From assembly GCA_037903475.1 (NCBI GenBank), contig JBAJFG010000184.1, forward strand, positions 248,001-312,000: a stretch of DNA of 64,000 nt, written 5' to 3'. Source of the stretch: Ancylostoma caninum (lineage: Eukaryota > Nematoda > Chromadorea > Rhabditida > Ancylostomatidae). How positions within the stretch are numbered: the stretch's first letter is position 1; each line of letters begins with the position of its first letter. Position numbers and translations under genes: made by a program. Shown here piece by piece: positions 1 through 49,120 of the stretch. The notes under the pieces were generated by a model that had not been told where the DNA came from, searched no databases, and saw only the letters and a list, made by a program, of their open reading frames with translations.

Positions 1-14
1 TTCCCATATTCTAG

Positions 15-36406
<36,392 letters not shown>

Positions 36407-38437
36407 AAACTTTAGGATTGTGTTTGATCTTCTTTTTCTGTTTTATAATGAAGTATACTGAGTAATTTTTGAGTAATCTTTCTGATGCAATGGCTCTCTA
36501 TTTTTAGTTTTTGTATCTGTGTGAAAGGCAAGTTGTTGAGCATCACGGGATGCATTAATCAATTCTTTTTCCAAAAAAAAAAATCAAATACAGATAATCG
36601 TCCATGCATTGTTCGAATACGCAGCTCCTTCTCATTTCTGTGGTAGTTTCTTTGCACGCTCTGAACATACTTCCGTCTGATCGAATCCCAAGAATAATGT
36701 TTAATAGATGCGTCGTTGGATGTGGAAATCTTACAAACCATTCCTGTTCTAGAGATTTGCCTGGCAAATTTTTGGTCCTAGTAGATAATTAACCATAAAC
36801 TGCTGTAAATGTAACTGACTGTTAAGGTATCCCTGCTGAAGGCAGGGCTCACCTCGTTTTGCGTGTTGGAGGTACTAACAAATCCTAGAGCTTCTCCTTA
36901 TGTTGATTCTAGGGATGTACATCAACAGACACAAAATCGATGGAAGCTCGTTTCTGAAGGGATTGAACTGGCTATAAATTTGGAGCAAGATTGGGATGCT
37001 ACAACGAGCATGACGTTCGTAATCCTTTGCCCTTCGAATATGCAGAACGTGGCTGAACGAGCTCTGGCAGAACCTTGGCGATGTCATACCACTCACTACT
37101 ACTGAGACGACGACTCCGACGATACTCCATTGTCATACGAAAAAATTAAGTCATGTCTGTGAGTTAGGCCACCTGACGATGGCTAAGCTTACAGAAGCTT
37201 AGTGCCAGTAAACAAAACAGTATCACCTGATTATCAAACTACCTTTCGCTTATTTTTTCCAAGCAAACCGACCACTCAACAGTAAGTGTCCCTACATACA
37301 TATATCTTTGATACAAGGGATTTCTCTTTTCTCTCTTCAGAAAATTATAAAAGTTCTGTGAGTCGGCCATATTGACTGAGACCATGTGTCTCATGGTCTC
37401 TTGATCCGCTGAATTGAATGGGCAAAAAAATCAGAGCGATTAGAAGAACGCGAGCTGCATTATGAGCAAAAATTAGGGTGTCCTCATATTTTTGATTCAA
37501 ACTGTAGTAGCTCAAGGCTCAGTGATATGCTCCGCGAATTTACGCCTCATCCAAATCCTTGTTGAAGTTTATTGGCCAAGAATGAATAATAATAAATATG
37601 GCGTCTTATTCAGATCCGAGAATGACAACATGAAGGATGAAAGAAGAACGTTTTTGCTCTGGAGAATTTCAGCAGTAAATCAATTTGCGATAAAATTATG
37701 CACTCACTAGACGACATACCCAGCTTTTACTGCCCCTGGCTTTTCACATTGAGACGCATGGTTAAGTGATACTAAGGTCTGTATGCATGAACATCTCCGC
37801 TGGGGATCGCGCACATCCCCCTCGATCCCCGTATGCGTGAAGCGAGGGGATCCTCTGAGGGGAGGGGTTGTACATCTCATATGAAGAAAGGGATTCGAGA
37901 GGGGATGACTTCCAGTAATCAACTGTCCAGAAATTTCCGTGCAGAAATTCTCCATTTTTCCGTGAATTGCACTTCAATGATTTTCCAATTTATCGTGTGC
38001 TTCATCCATTTTTTGGTGTTTCCTATTTCCCTTTCGAGTGCATCTGTTGCACTTTTTTTTTTATAACCGAACTTCATAATTTCAACTTTACTTCCTAATT
38101 TAAACTTTATAATCAATGGGTTCCCTCCTCAATGACGTTTCCATTGCGTGTTTCAATGCCAAGGCCGTGGATATATGTAGCTGAGCGAGAAAGAAATGCG
38201 ACGAAAGTGATGAAGCAGAGTCACAAGAATAGCGAGCAATTGAGCGAACCGCAAAAAAGTTCGAAGATTTGAGAGAAAATGAACTCTCACATTTTAAAAA
38301 CCAATTATTCCCACCTCAGTGGCATTTCACACGGCATTTGGTTGCGAGGGACGTGATTGCAAGGCGCGCAAACTGCGCAAGGGATGCATCCCTCCCTTCG
38401 GTAAGAGTACCCCCAGCCTTCGCCAGCAATCGGTCAG
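36407..38437. other. 3' flank of PGM3: no gene recognised
   Basis: Contains a partial AGGCAGTG MITE (about 36838-36950: AAGGCAGGGCTCACCTCGTT). Open frames up to 82 codons have no recognisable domain. No clear polyadenylation hexamer follows the PGM3 stop. Confidence 0.4.
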
Positions 38438-38489
38438 GTGGCAATCGCCGGCGGTCGTTGCGATCGCCACGACCGCCGGCGATTGCCAC
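38438..38489. repeat. Perfect 21-bp GC-rich hairpin
   Basis: Arms 38438-38458 and 38469-38489 (GTGGCAATCGCCGGCGGTCG-T and complement) are separated by 10 bases. Confidence 0.92.
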
Positions 38490-39099
38490 ATGGATAAAGT
38501 GAATGAGGAGACCCCAGACGTAAGAGCAATGATAATAAATGGGGCGTGGAATCGATAGGCATCGTTTCCACTACTGCTATCACTCACATCGCCAGTTCAT
38601 TTGGGCACATCTTGGAGAGTACAGGCGATGAGCTCCGTTTGGCAGCGATCCATGGCGATGTAACGTGCAATCTATACGTATCATTTCCACGATCCTTATC
38701 TCTTATATCGCCGGTTCATTTCTATTCATTTTGAACTGGCGAAGTCTGGGGATACTCTAACTTTCATGCATAGCAGGGATGTTCATGCATACGGGTCTAA
38801 TACATTCATTCGAAGTGCTCATAATTTCAGTGATCACTATCATCTTACTTCTTCTTAACTGGCAGTTCATATACATGTATGCACGAGAACCAGTCATCAA
38901 AAATGGAAAATACCTACACCATTGTGTTCAGCGCGTTGAGTTATGTACGAAATTGTGGTAAATTTTGATTTTTACCTTGAATTACAGGTGTTTCGGGCCA
39001 CTTCGGTCATGTTCAGACATGCTAATGGCCGACAGTTGTTTTCACCACAGTTGGAATGAATGAGATAGGCCTGTGATTACAGAACCGTATAAAAGGAAA

Positions 39100-39315
39100 G
39101 AGACGGATAGGGTGCCTTTATAAAGAAGAGGAGGAACCAGACAGACGAGGGATGACACGGATGAGGTTTAGCGTAGTGTTAGAGGTGGGCGGCTTGATAA
39201 GGATGCTCCGGCGTCCATAGGTGAGGAAACATCTGAGTCCAACGGCGTGATAAGGGTGCGCCGGCGTCTAAAAGCAGGGAAACGCGTGGATTTGGGACCA
39301 ACGGTGTGATAACTG
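39100..39315. repeat. 59-bp GGTGCGCCGGCG repeat, short copy
   Basis: About three units containing GTGTGATAAGGGTGCGCCGG. The same family occurs at 39845-39900, 42090-42260, 53863-54066 and, in a 50-bp form, at 59150-60760. Confidence 0.85.
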
Positions 39316-39329
39316 GGCTTTCTTTATGA

Positions 39330-39843
39330 CGGGATTTCCTATCATGGAGAGAGAAACATAAACTTCCGCCTTCACTGCTTAGCATATAGGAGACGCAAAT
39401 TTGACCTAATACTGTTCGATAAAGTTATGAATGGACTGTGCAAAATTAGACCTGATATATTCTGTTCAGCTAGACCCTCTCTCACAAGAGGTAACATCGT
39501 CAAATACTCCATTATATGGGCCAGGCTCAACTGCAGGCTACATTTCGTTACCAACAGGGCTGGTTCAGAGTATGTAAGGCTACACAACAGGAAACCATTC
39601 CCTACCAAACTCAAGTCATTTAACAATGTCATAGACACTTATCTGGAGATGTAGATGGATGCTCAGTCAATCACCTCTTTTGTTGTTGTTTTGTTTTTTG
39701 TTCTTTCCATTTTTCACTATGAGGATATTTTCCTCCACTATGGGTGTTACAGTCGAACGTTCTTCGTTTTACCTACTCCACTTTCATGTTTCATTGTAGT
39801 ACACATGAGCGATCTCATGTAATAAATAAATAAATAAATAAAT
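39330..39843 (+). mobile_element. LINE 3' fragment with (AAAT)n tail
   Basis: An open frame ending at 39654 reads RRRKFDLILFDKVMNGLCKI, then VRLHNRKPFPTKLKSFNN. This matches the C-terminal tail of CR1/jockey-type RT proteins. A 3' region follows and ends in AATAAATAAATAAATAAAT at 39820-39843. The rest of the element is absent. Confidence 0.75.
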
Positions 39844-40094
39844 GGAACCTCTGGAGAAAGGTCCCAACGGTGACAAGGGTGCACCGGTGTTCAGGTCCAA
39901 TCCCAGTTTGCACTTACTCGGTCAATTTTCACTATTTACGTCCACAGCGAACTGAAATGCGTTACCACAAATTGTTGGAAAGGAGCTGTCCATAGTGGGT
40001 CAATAGTTCCATGAACCGCGATAAAGAATACTTCTCTGTGGATAATGTCTGTTCATCCACCTGCACGAATCTTATCTGAGGACAATGAAAACAA

Positions 40095-40150
40095 TGCGAG
40101 CACGAAAAGAAGCCTGGGAGTCCGGTGTAAGCCGGACGATCAGGCTGGTG
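40095..40150. repeat. GTCCGGCGTAAGCCGGAC hairpin repeat, copy 1
   Basis: GAGTCCGGTGTAAGCCGGAC flanked by AGCCTGG/CAGGCT pairs. The same structure occurs at 42605-42700, 54501-54570 and 58618-58688 (reverse), usually beside GCGAAGCGAGCAT. Confidence 0.8.
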
Positions 40151-41950
40151 CCTTATAATAACGGGCTTAGTCTGTTTACATGCGTGTCAGTATGTAACTA
40201 GTATGTCTGGGCTGAGTGGCATTTCTCACCCAGACAGCCGGCTCATTAAAGGTGCAAGCCAAGTGTGGAGCACCTTTGGTAGGGGCTGGCATCAAACCAA
40301 GCGGATCCACTTGATTGATCTCAGAGCAATCCAAACCCCTTGTCGCGTTGCGGTACGCGATCGCAGTACGACGAGTTTTTGTCGAAATTTTTAGATTAAA
40401 TGGAGAAAAGAAGAAAAATAATTGAAGTATCAGGTTCGAATGTTTAAAAATTGACCGAAAACGAGCACATCAGTGTGAATATCAGTATATAATATTTTTT
40501 GTTTGAGTCATCATAGATCAGTTTGAAGAAAACTGGATATCGTAAGCGATAATAGGAATATCTTCCGATATTTAAAACTTAATGACGGGTCTCTACTTCG
40601 GAAATTTCTTGAACTTGAAAACCCAAGATGTAAAAAGGAGGTGGCGCCGTATTCAAATACCAGGCTTCTGCTTCTGTTTTTGGCGCTGTTGTTCGTCGCA
40701 CCGCTATGAAAGCAGGCGGCAGAGCGTCAAGTGAGTGAAGTTGCTTTGAGATCAACTGGTACGATCCGACTGGCTTGGTACCAGCTCTTGCCAAAAACGC
40801 TTCACCCTTGGCTCGCACCTCTAATTAGCCGGCTGTCCGAGTGGAGCTCCGGTATATGGCCCGCTTTCTCTGCCTGGCAGCCGCGCGCGGACCCCACACG
40901 TCGCGGCTTTCCGCAGCAGAGCGCGTCCACTTTCGCAGATACTTTGCATACTATCTAATCTCTAAGTGTTTTAAGCTTCCCACATAGGGTTTCAGCCTGG
41001 AGATGCAGATCAGTACCCTAATATATTAGCAGAGTTTACGAAAAGTTCCGCTTCAATGATTGTTTTGTTTTGCTTTCTAAATAATACTCGTTCTTCTTAT
41101 CATCTCCAAATACTATGCGCCGCAAAAGAGTACATACTCTATATTGGATCATAGAGGAGTTCCTCGTTATCTCTCTCGAAGATACAATGAATGTATGTAT
41201 TGAAGCTGCAGTAAATATATGAAAGCAAAGCTAGCATTTGTTTGCTAGAGTGACACTGATCAAAACTGTATAAACTTCATGCCATGATCGCTGTGAGTTT
41301 ATGAACTGTGAACTTGTATTTGAAAACTAAACAGACACTACTCCAAAAACTAACTAAACCATCATCACTTATCGCTTCTTCGTTACCTAATCATATCATT
41401 TCTCAAGAATTTGCCGTGGTTACAGTAGAGACCGAGTAGTTCCACTAGAAATTTCACGGAAACGCCAGTAACTCGTAACGTGGCCCGACTTGGAACGATC
41501 CGTCTACCAGCCCCAAGCAGCAGGTTGTTCGACCCTTCCAAAAACGGGGCTTTCGTCGCTTTTTTGTCCAATGATGTACAATACTAGGAAAACTTGGCAA
41601 GAAGGTTTAGGATGTGTTCACGTCTCCAACATGTGGAGCGAGATGGCCCCCTGCAGACACAACAATGATCTATCAGCCCCATTCGCTTCTATCAATAACA
41701 TAGAGAGTTCATCTGAAGAGCAGAGTTTCACCTCCTTATACGCTTCCAGCAAGAAGCAAGCAGTGATAGTTTCAACAACTATGTTCAGAGATCAATGTTT
41801 GAGAAGACCTACTAATAACTACTCCACTACTGTACATGAAAGAGTGAGGAGGAAGGACAAAACGTGATCTGTTGCGAAAAGCTGCGACGCGCCAACTCCT
41901 GGCGCGGCTCCCAGGCAGAGAAAGCGGGCCATATACCGGAGCTCGAGGGT
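40151..41950. other. No gene recognised
   Basis: Starts with AACGGGCTTAGTCTGTTTAC (40158), also seen at 53762 and reversed near 60935. Contains a weak reversed MITE fragment at about 41490-41580. No coding sequence is supported. Confidence 0.4.
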
Positions 41951-42390
41951 GAGAAACGCAACGAGCCCTGTATATGTGTCAGACCGTTACGAAATTCTAC
42001 AATTGGTCATTAATCGTGATTATGAGATCATGTAATAGCCTAGGAACGAGTGTGGTATGGTAGAGAGGAGGTCGAGCGGAAGGTTGGATGATGACACCCG
42101 TTGAACTGTTGGACCTCTACAAAGTGGGAAAACGCCTGGAGTCGGGTCCAACGGTGTGATAAGGATGTGCCGCCTTCCGCAAGTAATGGTCCAACAGTGA
42201 AATAAGGGTGCGCCGGAGTCTAAAAGTGCGCGAACGCCTGGAGACGATCCCAACCGTGTATTAAAGGCAGTGTATCACCTCGTTTCGTGGGCTGAAAATA
42301 CCAACAGACTCTAGACCTCCTCGTTACGCTAATTCCAAAGATGTACGCCAAAGCTCATGAAAATGACGAAAAACCCGTTTTCGCAGGGTC
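41951..42390. repeat. Composite: satellite end, 59-bp repeats, MITE fragment
   Basis: GTGTCAGACCGTTACGAAAT (41976) through GAACGAGTGTGGTATGGT matches the reverse complement of about 60780-60930. Three 59-bp-type units follow (42090-42260), then a truncated AGGCAGTG MITE (42262-42390). Confidence 0.75.
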
Positions 42391-42604
42391 CGAATCATTC
42401 TCCTTCATAATTCCACGGTAATTCGGTGACAGATAGCTGGCTATTTCAATCGAGAACTTATTGTGCACCAAGATGGGACGTTGCCACCCTGTACAGGGTT
42501 CACTGGCCTATGTAAAGGCAGCAGGCGAAATGTAATGCTACATTCTGAGTTGGTTTTCCATTGGAAACTCGACTATATTATTGTAGATATGAGATGAATT
42601 AATG

Positions 42605-42715
42605 AGAGCGAAGCGAGCATTAGAAGAAATCTGGAAGAAGGGATATCGGAGTTATCTAGTACGAGTCCGGCGTGAGCCGGACAACCAGACGTATTAGATA
42701 ATCCCAATATCCCTT
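42605..42715. repeat. Hairpin repeat, copy 2, with an outer palindrome
   Basis: GAGTCCGGCGTGAGCCGGAC is nested in a second inverted pair, GAAGGGATATCGGAGTTATC and GATAATCCCAATATCCCTTC, giving a long imperfect hairpin. Confidence 0.75.
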
Positions 42716-42743
42716 CTTTACTTGCGCGAGAACGAGAAAGAAA

Positions 42744-43022
42744 GTGGCAAACGAATCACGAAGACGTCAGTATGTGCTTTGTACGCGAAAGAAGTGAGCC
42801 GCTCTCACGCCATGAACCCGCTATTCAGTTGTTTACGTGCTCGAGCACCAACACCTGTAACGCAAAGGTACATGGAGTCTGCACCTAAGGAGCCGAATCT
42901 CCATACAGCACACGGATTGAGGGTTGAACAGCGTTCATTTCAGTCGGAATAGGATTTTTTTTTTCAAAGAGTAGCAGCTATCCCACAAATTTCTATCAGT
43001 AACATCAAGAAAGATTGTAAGT
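42744..43022. repeat. Direct repeat, copy 1 (about 275 bp)
   Basis: Shares GTGGCAAA...GACGTCA, ATGAACCCGCT and CAAAGAGTAGCAGCTATCCC with 43561-43832 at high identity. The copies bracket 118-bp-family sequence. Confidence 0.88.
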
Positions 43023-43320
43023 TGATGGACCCAATTAATTGATAACTTGGTGCAAAATTGTCGTTATATTCGTGTTCAGCATATTGAAGAACTCTAGCAG
43101 ACGTATCCTCACAGACCCGTGGGCAAAAGTAAAAAAAATCAATAGATCGATGCTTTGGCATGAAATCGTTGCCATATTAATGTTCAGCGTGTTCAGTAAC
43201 CCTAACGGGCATGCCCTGCCAGTCCCTGGGCAAGAATCGCGCAATGCAGTCGATATAATCGATAATCCGATCGATAACCCCCTGTGAGAAGTAGCCATCT
43301 TTAGCCATCTAGACAATAAA
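43023..43320. repeat. 118-bp repeat family, diverged units between direct repeats
   Basis: Two or three units (GTGTTCAGCATATTGAAGAAC, then GTTCAGCGTGTTCAGTAACCC) ending CGATCGATAACCCCC. Confidence 0.75.
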
Positions 43321-43560
43321 CGGTCATCCAACGGCTGGGTAGCGCGCCGCTCTGTCATATAAGGGTGTGCTGAGGCGCCCTAGAGCGTACTTCCTCTTGC
43401 TATGGTCGGACCAAACATAGATTTTGAAGTGGAAGTTTCGATTTTCCTGATATTATGAAGTGTTATTGCATCATTTTCTGCAGGATAAGAGTAGAGTGAA
43501 CGTAAAAAGGAGATGAGAACTCTCAATAGGGCACAAGTATGCAATCAGCCACAATAAAAT

Positions 43561-43832
43561 GTGGCAAATGAATGACGAAGACGTCACTATCTGCTTTGCT
43601 TGCGGAAGAAGCGAGCCACCGTCACGCCATGAACCCGCTCTTCAGTTGTTTACGTGCTCAAGCACCAACACCTGTAACGCAAAGGTACATGAAGTCTACA
43701 CCTAAGGAGCCGAATCTCCATGCAGCATGGGGATGGAACAGCGTTCATTTCAGTCTAAATAGGATCTTTTTTCAAAGAGTAGCAGCTATCCCACAAATTT
43801 CTATCAGTAGAACATCAAGAAAGATTGTAAGT
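43561..43832. repeat. Direct repeat, copy 2
   Basis: The second copy lacks about seven bases of copy 1. A 93-codon frame here parallels a 76-codon frame in copy 1, with differing ends, so the frames are not conserved as proteins. Confidence 0.88.
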
Positions 43833-46800
43833 GTTGAAAGGTTGCCTGGATAAAAGTTATGGAATTCTTGTCTTTGTTGTTAGGCGCTCCGCATAGATTC
43901 TGCTATGAGAGTCTTAGTTGGTTGACAACAGAATAGAACTGCACAACAATGGTACAATGGAGGTAAATCACCACAAAGTGTTGAATAAACTATCAACTTT
44001 CTCTCCTTTGACTTATCAAAGGTAAGAAACCCATTTGATAGTGGCTAAAAAAAGCTCGTAAAGAACTGATTAGAGACACATCGCTATACTGAACGTAGCT
44101 GCACTTTGTGACTGACTTGCAGGGGTTGACTTATCTATTTCTCTGTTGTTCGAGGTGAGCAGAACAAGGGGATCAATATAAACATGGATGACGGCAAAAC
44201 ACTACAAACATTTCGTATAATCGCGAACTGGACTGAAAAAAAAACTAAGCTGGGATGCGGTAAGCGCGACTGAGCGGTGACCGAGTTCAACTATAAATTT
44301 AAGCCACTACGAGCGCGCATAGGGAAGTCTACGATTCCATTGATACATTTTGGATACCACATAAATAATGGAAACACCGAAAGTAAATGTTATCGGTACA
44401 AACCGGTCTGTGTCGGAAATGAATTTTGTGGTCTCACAGACTGTGGATTTATGATATTCCATCCATATCCTACGAAAGAAATGTTCATGTACTTTCTCTC
44501 ACTTCATAACAAAGGTAAAGTAGAAGCTTCCACTTTAAAATGTATGTTTACCATAGCAAGAGAATTCGTGCTTTAGGGCGTTGGATGGCCGCTTGTTGTC
44601 CATACGGCCAAGCCGAAGTAGCCTATGGCCTCCGCCGCCCCTTGTTGGACCAGCATGCAAAATTAGGTACGGATTGGTTCATCCTCCGCGATTTCTATTC
44701 ATTACATGGATGTACACACACGTATTTACACACAAACGTTTACACATACGAACTTTCACTTTAACATAAACAGGTTATTTATCCCTACAGTAAAGAGAAG
44801 TCCTCATTTGGTCAGCATCAGCGCAGTTAACAAACCTTCCAAATCTAGAAGGTGAAAGGTAACAAGAAATTTCAATGAAATAATAACAAACAAGACGAAG
44901 CAATCACTCTATCCTATACGGGACCGTTGTCAGAGTTTTTTAAATTATTATCTCTATTACTCTATTACATTTGACGTTATCGAAAAGCCAACTTGTTTGG
45001 CTGGAATTTTTGGGCAATTCCTCGAGTTTTCAAGGCAAGTTCATTAAATATTATGCTCAATAAGAAACATGCGGTTATTGAACACAAACAAGGCTGTACA
45101 TCAACTTTTTTTCCTCTCATTTCCTGTTTTTATCATTTTTTACGCCCCGTGAGCAGTTGTACCTCAACCTTTTTCTCGGTGATTTCGCACCTAGTGGTCA
45201 TTTTGCCAACTCTGCCTAACGCTCTCACAGCAGTAAAAACTCAAAACGTGTTGCAGTTGCGCTGCAGTGGCAGTTTTTTTCTCAATAAAGAGCGAGAGCG
45301 ATAGTTGATGACGTTGCTATGGTGACCAAAGGGGCAAAAGGGTTCCCATCTCGGCGAGCCGTAATTTCTGAACACTTCCTTGGAAAAAAAATCATAACCA
45401 GTAGGTTCATCCGTGGTGTTTTCATGTTCTTGCGTGTCGTATTGATCCTACTCTTCTTTTGTGCTTTTTTTTTTGTTATATCTTCTCGTAGGACAGCCGA
45501 AGTTTTGACTGCGTGCAGAAATTCAGTATTTACGACGCCTTCAGAAAGCCGCAGATGCAATGTGGTTGCAGATAATACGATATGCATGTGCTCATCGAGG
45601 ACGGCTAACCGTTTTAAATAAACATTTGTGTTACTTTCCTGGTATTAAATTGGTATGAGCCGGCGCCAGTGAAACATCCATTTTTTTCTGATTTCGTGGG
45701 CTTTACCTTCGAGAACTTCATGTGGAAATATTTCTACAGCATCTGTATTCTTTCTTTATCAGCTGTTTCTATAAAACGGGTCAGATAACTGCTTCTTCAA
45801 ACCATTTCCAACAATACATGCAAGGGACATCGACAGATAATTATTTAAGTACCTGTCCCACTTGTTGCTTAAGACAATAATTTTTCCATGCGCTGCGATG
45901 CCGTGTCGTAACTTTTTCTATTGTTTGTTTCAGAAGTGATGATAGTTGATTGTTTGTGCGCACTGCCTGCCCTTATTTATACTGTACCTGGAATCATGTA
46001 GTGCTTTATTCTTTTCTTCTCTGATGCCTCCTGCTTACGAGGGAAGAGCAAAATTAAGCTGCGAATTCAGGACGACGCCTATACATATTTTAGAGAGCTT
46101 GTCCAATATGATGTTTGATTATATACTTGGAATTTGCTAAATGGTCAGTAGAAACTCTGAAAAAGAATTCATAAAATGGCGCACACTGCAGGATTTCATT
46201 CTGCGTTCACGTCATGTCCACGGTCACGACGAGCGAGAGAATTACGTTTGCGCCACCACCAACTGATACTGCTAACCAGTGTTCCTGCATTCGTACAGAC
46301 CTATCATGGAGCTTTGGTGAAGATGAAACCAGATTTGAAACCTGCGTAGCGAACTGCACTAGGCAGTTTACAGCAGGTCACAATTCCACAGTATCCGTAG
46401 TATTCTCCCCTCGCTTCTCGTAGGATTTTGATCTTTTGCAGACCAATTAGTGGGTTTCAAGTATAGGTCGTAACATCGTGTTGGGCAGGCACTCTAGCCA
46501 TATAGGTCTTCTCATGGATTTTTCGCGCATTTCCCTTGTGAGTATAGGAGGCATCGTTGTGTAATGGGTCCGCTGGCACCTAGTGGTTGTAGGAAAACGT
46601 CAAACGCCAGCATGCATCAGTCCACAGTACATCATTTGCGCAGTTCTATTTATATAACATCCCTGTTGTGATTATTCCTGATTATTTGACTGATTATCCC
46701 TAACTCTCTATTAGATCAGAAAGAAAACATTCAGAAAATTTCTGTTGTTTGTTCAATGTCAGATCAGTTATGCATCGGCACTTGCAATGCGCAATGTAGT

Positions 46801-48127
46801 GAAAAGCGAGGTTAGTTCTCTCTAAAGGCACCGCTCCACTTTAGAATCGCTTTTAAGACTTTTGCCTAAATAGAATCTCCAATAGCCGCTAGTAAGAATG
46901 GTAAACGTAATTCCGTGTAAAACTGTCAGAAAGGCTCTATTCGAGCACCAGCTTTTGAAGATCCGAAACCAGGGTTGAATTAATGGGCTTCCACATCGCG
47001 TACTCCCTTAGCTCGTCGTGCATGGAGCGCAATTTCTGTTCCTGTTCCATTAGGGAGGGATGAGAACACTTCCCGAGGTGCACGAATTTCCTCAGATGGT
47101 GTTATTCAGGAAGCGCTTTCGCTTCGCCGTCGGCTCCACCCACGAATACCGGGACTTTGGAGTACGAAAATAAGCTTTTTAGGCTGCACGGAATCAATAA
47201 CATCGTTATGATCAACAGCTGGTGGAGATCCTTTTTCATAAAAATCTCAAAAACGATTAGGAGGCGGGGGGGGGGGAGGGGTGAGGAAAGGGGAGGGAGA
47301 GGGGGACTACCGATATGAGGGAAAGGAGTAAAAGTAAGGTGTAGGGTAACACAGTAGTATCCTTTGGTTTTCATGGGAGAATTTGGTATGAGTCTGAGTT
47401 ATTTTACCCTCAATATTTATGAGGTATATTATATCGAGCGAAGTGAGCACTCAGAAAAGGCCGAAAATCCAACGTTCTACGGATGTATAGAGTGGTATAA
47501 TTATCAGAGATATCCCGATAATTTTTTTTGTTGGCAGGTTCTTTGCAGAAAATGAAATTTTCCTGACCGTTGTGATCAGTACCGACAGATTTATAGACAG
47601 ATCAGATATATACTCAAGCATCCAGGTACTCGACCCTAACGAAGGTGTGCTCGAAACGAGAAAAAGTGCCCAGCAAGTGTCTGTGGTTATCATCTATGTG
47701 TATGTCAGCTACATACCCCAGCAATCTCAGTACATGCCGATCCAAGTACAAAAGTTCTCTGATTTCTTCAAATTCGCGTGCACGTCTTGATCTACCACTT
47801 TTACTTCATGAAAACGATGGAAAAATATGTAAGCAGCCCCTGGAGAAGGGGAATCACGCCAACAACGCTCCTAGTGGTTGTTCAACTGAGTTAGAACTTT
47901 AACCCGCATGTTCAATCCTGATCGTAACATTTTATGACAAGATGTGTACAATTCCAACAACAATACCTATGTAATATCTGCGTTCACAATGAGGCGTACC
48001 GCATTCATTTCAGGTCTACCACATTCATTTCAGCTGATCCTAGCAGGTGATGTGCCCATCATCTCGCTCCAATGCCAACATAGCCCGAGGCTGAGCGGTT
48101 CATGGAGTGCATCATCTAAACGAGTTA
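43833..48127. other. No gene recognised; repeat tail at 44600-44770
   Basis: GGCCTCCGCCGCCCCTTGTT through CATCCTCCGCGATTTCTATTC (44627-44704) matches the satellite tail at 4500-4570. A 99-codon frame (44277-44576) is unrecognised. At 47538-47788 an open frame follows a good acceptor-like tract. A G-run is at 47267. Confidence 0.4.
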
Positions 48128-48697
48128 CTCAGAACCCCAAAAATAACTTGTCCACAGGCACTTGGCAAGCAAGTTTCTGATCGTATTTGCTACCCCAAAA
48201 GCTTGTCGACAACATTTTTTCACACTTTCTGGCTGACAAGTTGTCGGTCTTAAAGACTTGTCCACAACTTGTCCCCGCCCCTTCTTCATTAACAATCAAT
48301 CAGCTCTATAAAACTGTTCGAAGTGAAACTTGTGGCAAAACTGTGCTTCAGTTGACAGCAATCACTTTTCTGAAATTGTACCATGATAACTATTACCTTG
48401 GTGTTCTCAATGGTCGCGACGAAGAAATTAACTCTCTTTTTCTCTCTCATCGACAGGTTGTTCGATTGCTTACAACTTGTTCGGTCAAAGGCTTGCTGAC
48501 AAGTTGTTTTGGAAAGCTGGTCGTTATTGTTCTTTCTCCTCCTCGTCGACAAGTTGTCTGGAGAAAAGCCTCTCGACAACTTGGTACCGGGTGGTATGAT
48601 GACGTCAAACTCGTCGGCAACGATTTGTTAATTAAAAGCTTGTTTGCAAGTTGTTTTGGGCAAAGCTGGGCCGAAAACTTGTTTTTGGGGTTCTGAG
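48128..48697. mobile_element. 570-bp MITE with TA flanks and ACTTGTC motifs
   Basis: Ends CTCAGAACCCCAAAAA and TTTTTGGGGTTCTGAG are exact complements, flanked on both sides by TA, which fits Tc1/mariner-type insertion. The interior is crowded with ACTTGTC, GACAAGTTGTC and GTCGACAAC-type motifs in both orientations. The 169-codon frame at 48187-48696 runs through the right end and is incidental. Confidence 0.85.
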
Positions 48698-48869
48698 TAC
48701 GACCAGCGGCATTGTTGAACACGGAATTTTCTTACTGTAGCTCAACTACAGATTGACCTAATCAGACGAGATTTGAGGATATAATGAGGGTCGAAGTGTT
48801 CCTTCTTTCCGCTACCTAACATTGACTTCTAAACACTACTTCTAAACAAAGCTATCTGTATACTAGACT

Positions 48870-49120
48870 AGACTGTATACTAGACTACCCGGCTTTGTTC
48901 GAGTGTTTTACTTCCAACTGTTTTTCAAACTGATGTGAGTAGTTGGTGATACTATAATAATACATTCATTCGAAACGCTCACTATTTCAGTAATCATCAT
49001 GTCAGATGATCTCGGTCAATTTTTTTTTCATCTGCAGAAAAGCGAAGACGTCGATAAAGCAGGCAAATCGATACTTCCGTGCAAAATGATTGCCATATTT
49101 GTGTAAAGCGCATTTTAGAA
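48870..49120. repeat. 118-bp repeat family fragment
   Basis: Opens with a diverged hairpin (ACCCGGCTTTGTTCGAGTG) at about 48888 and carries GATAAAGCAGGCAAATCGATA and AAAGCGCATTTTAGAACC blocks. Confidence 0.7.

Noticed and set aside
42744..43832. LTR retrotransposon
   Set aside because: The direct repeats lack TG/CA ends, and no gag, RT, primer-binding site or polypurine tract lies between them.
42722..43853. Apparent pair of paralogous small proteins (76 and 93 codons)
   Set aside because: They come from direct repeats whose frames end differently, so DNA similarity explains them without protein selection.
44277..44576. 99-codon cysteine-containing frame
   Set aside because: It has no recognised family, splice context or repeated copy. 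It overlaps the start of a dispersed repeat tail at its 3' side.
48187..48696. 169-codon open frame
   Set aside because: It lies entirely inside a MITE, reads through its right inverted repeat and shows no domain.
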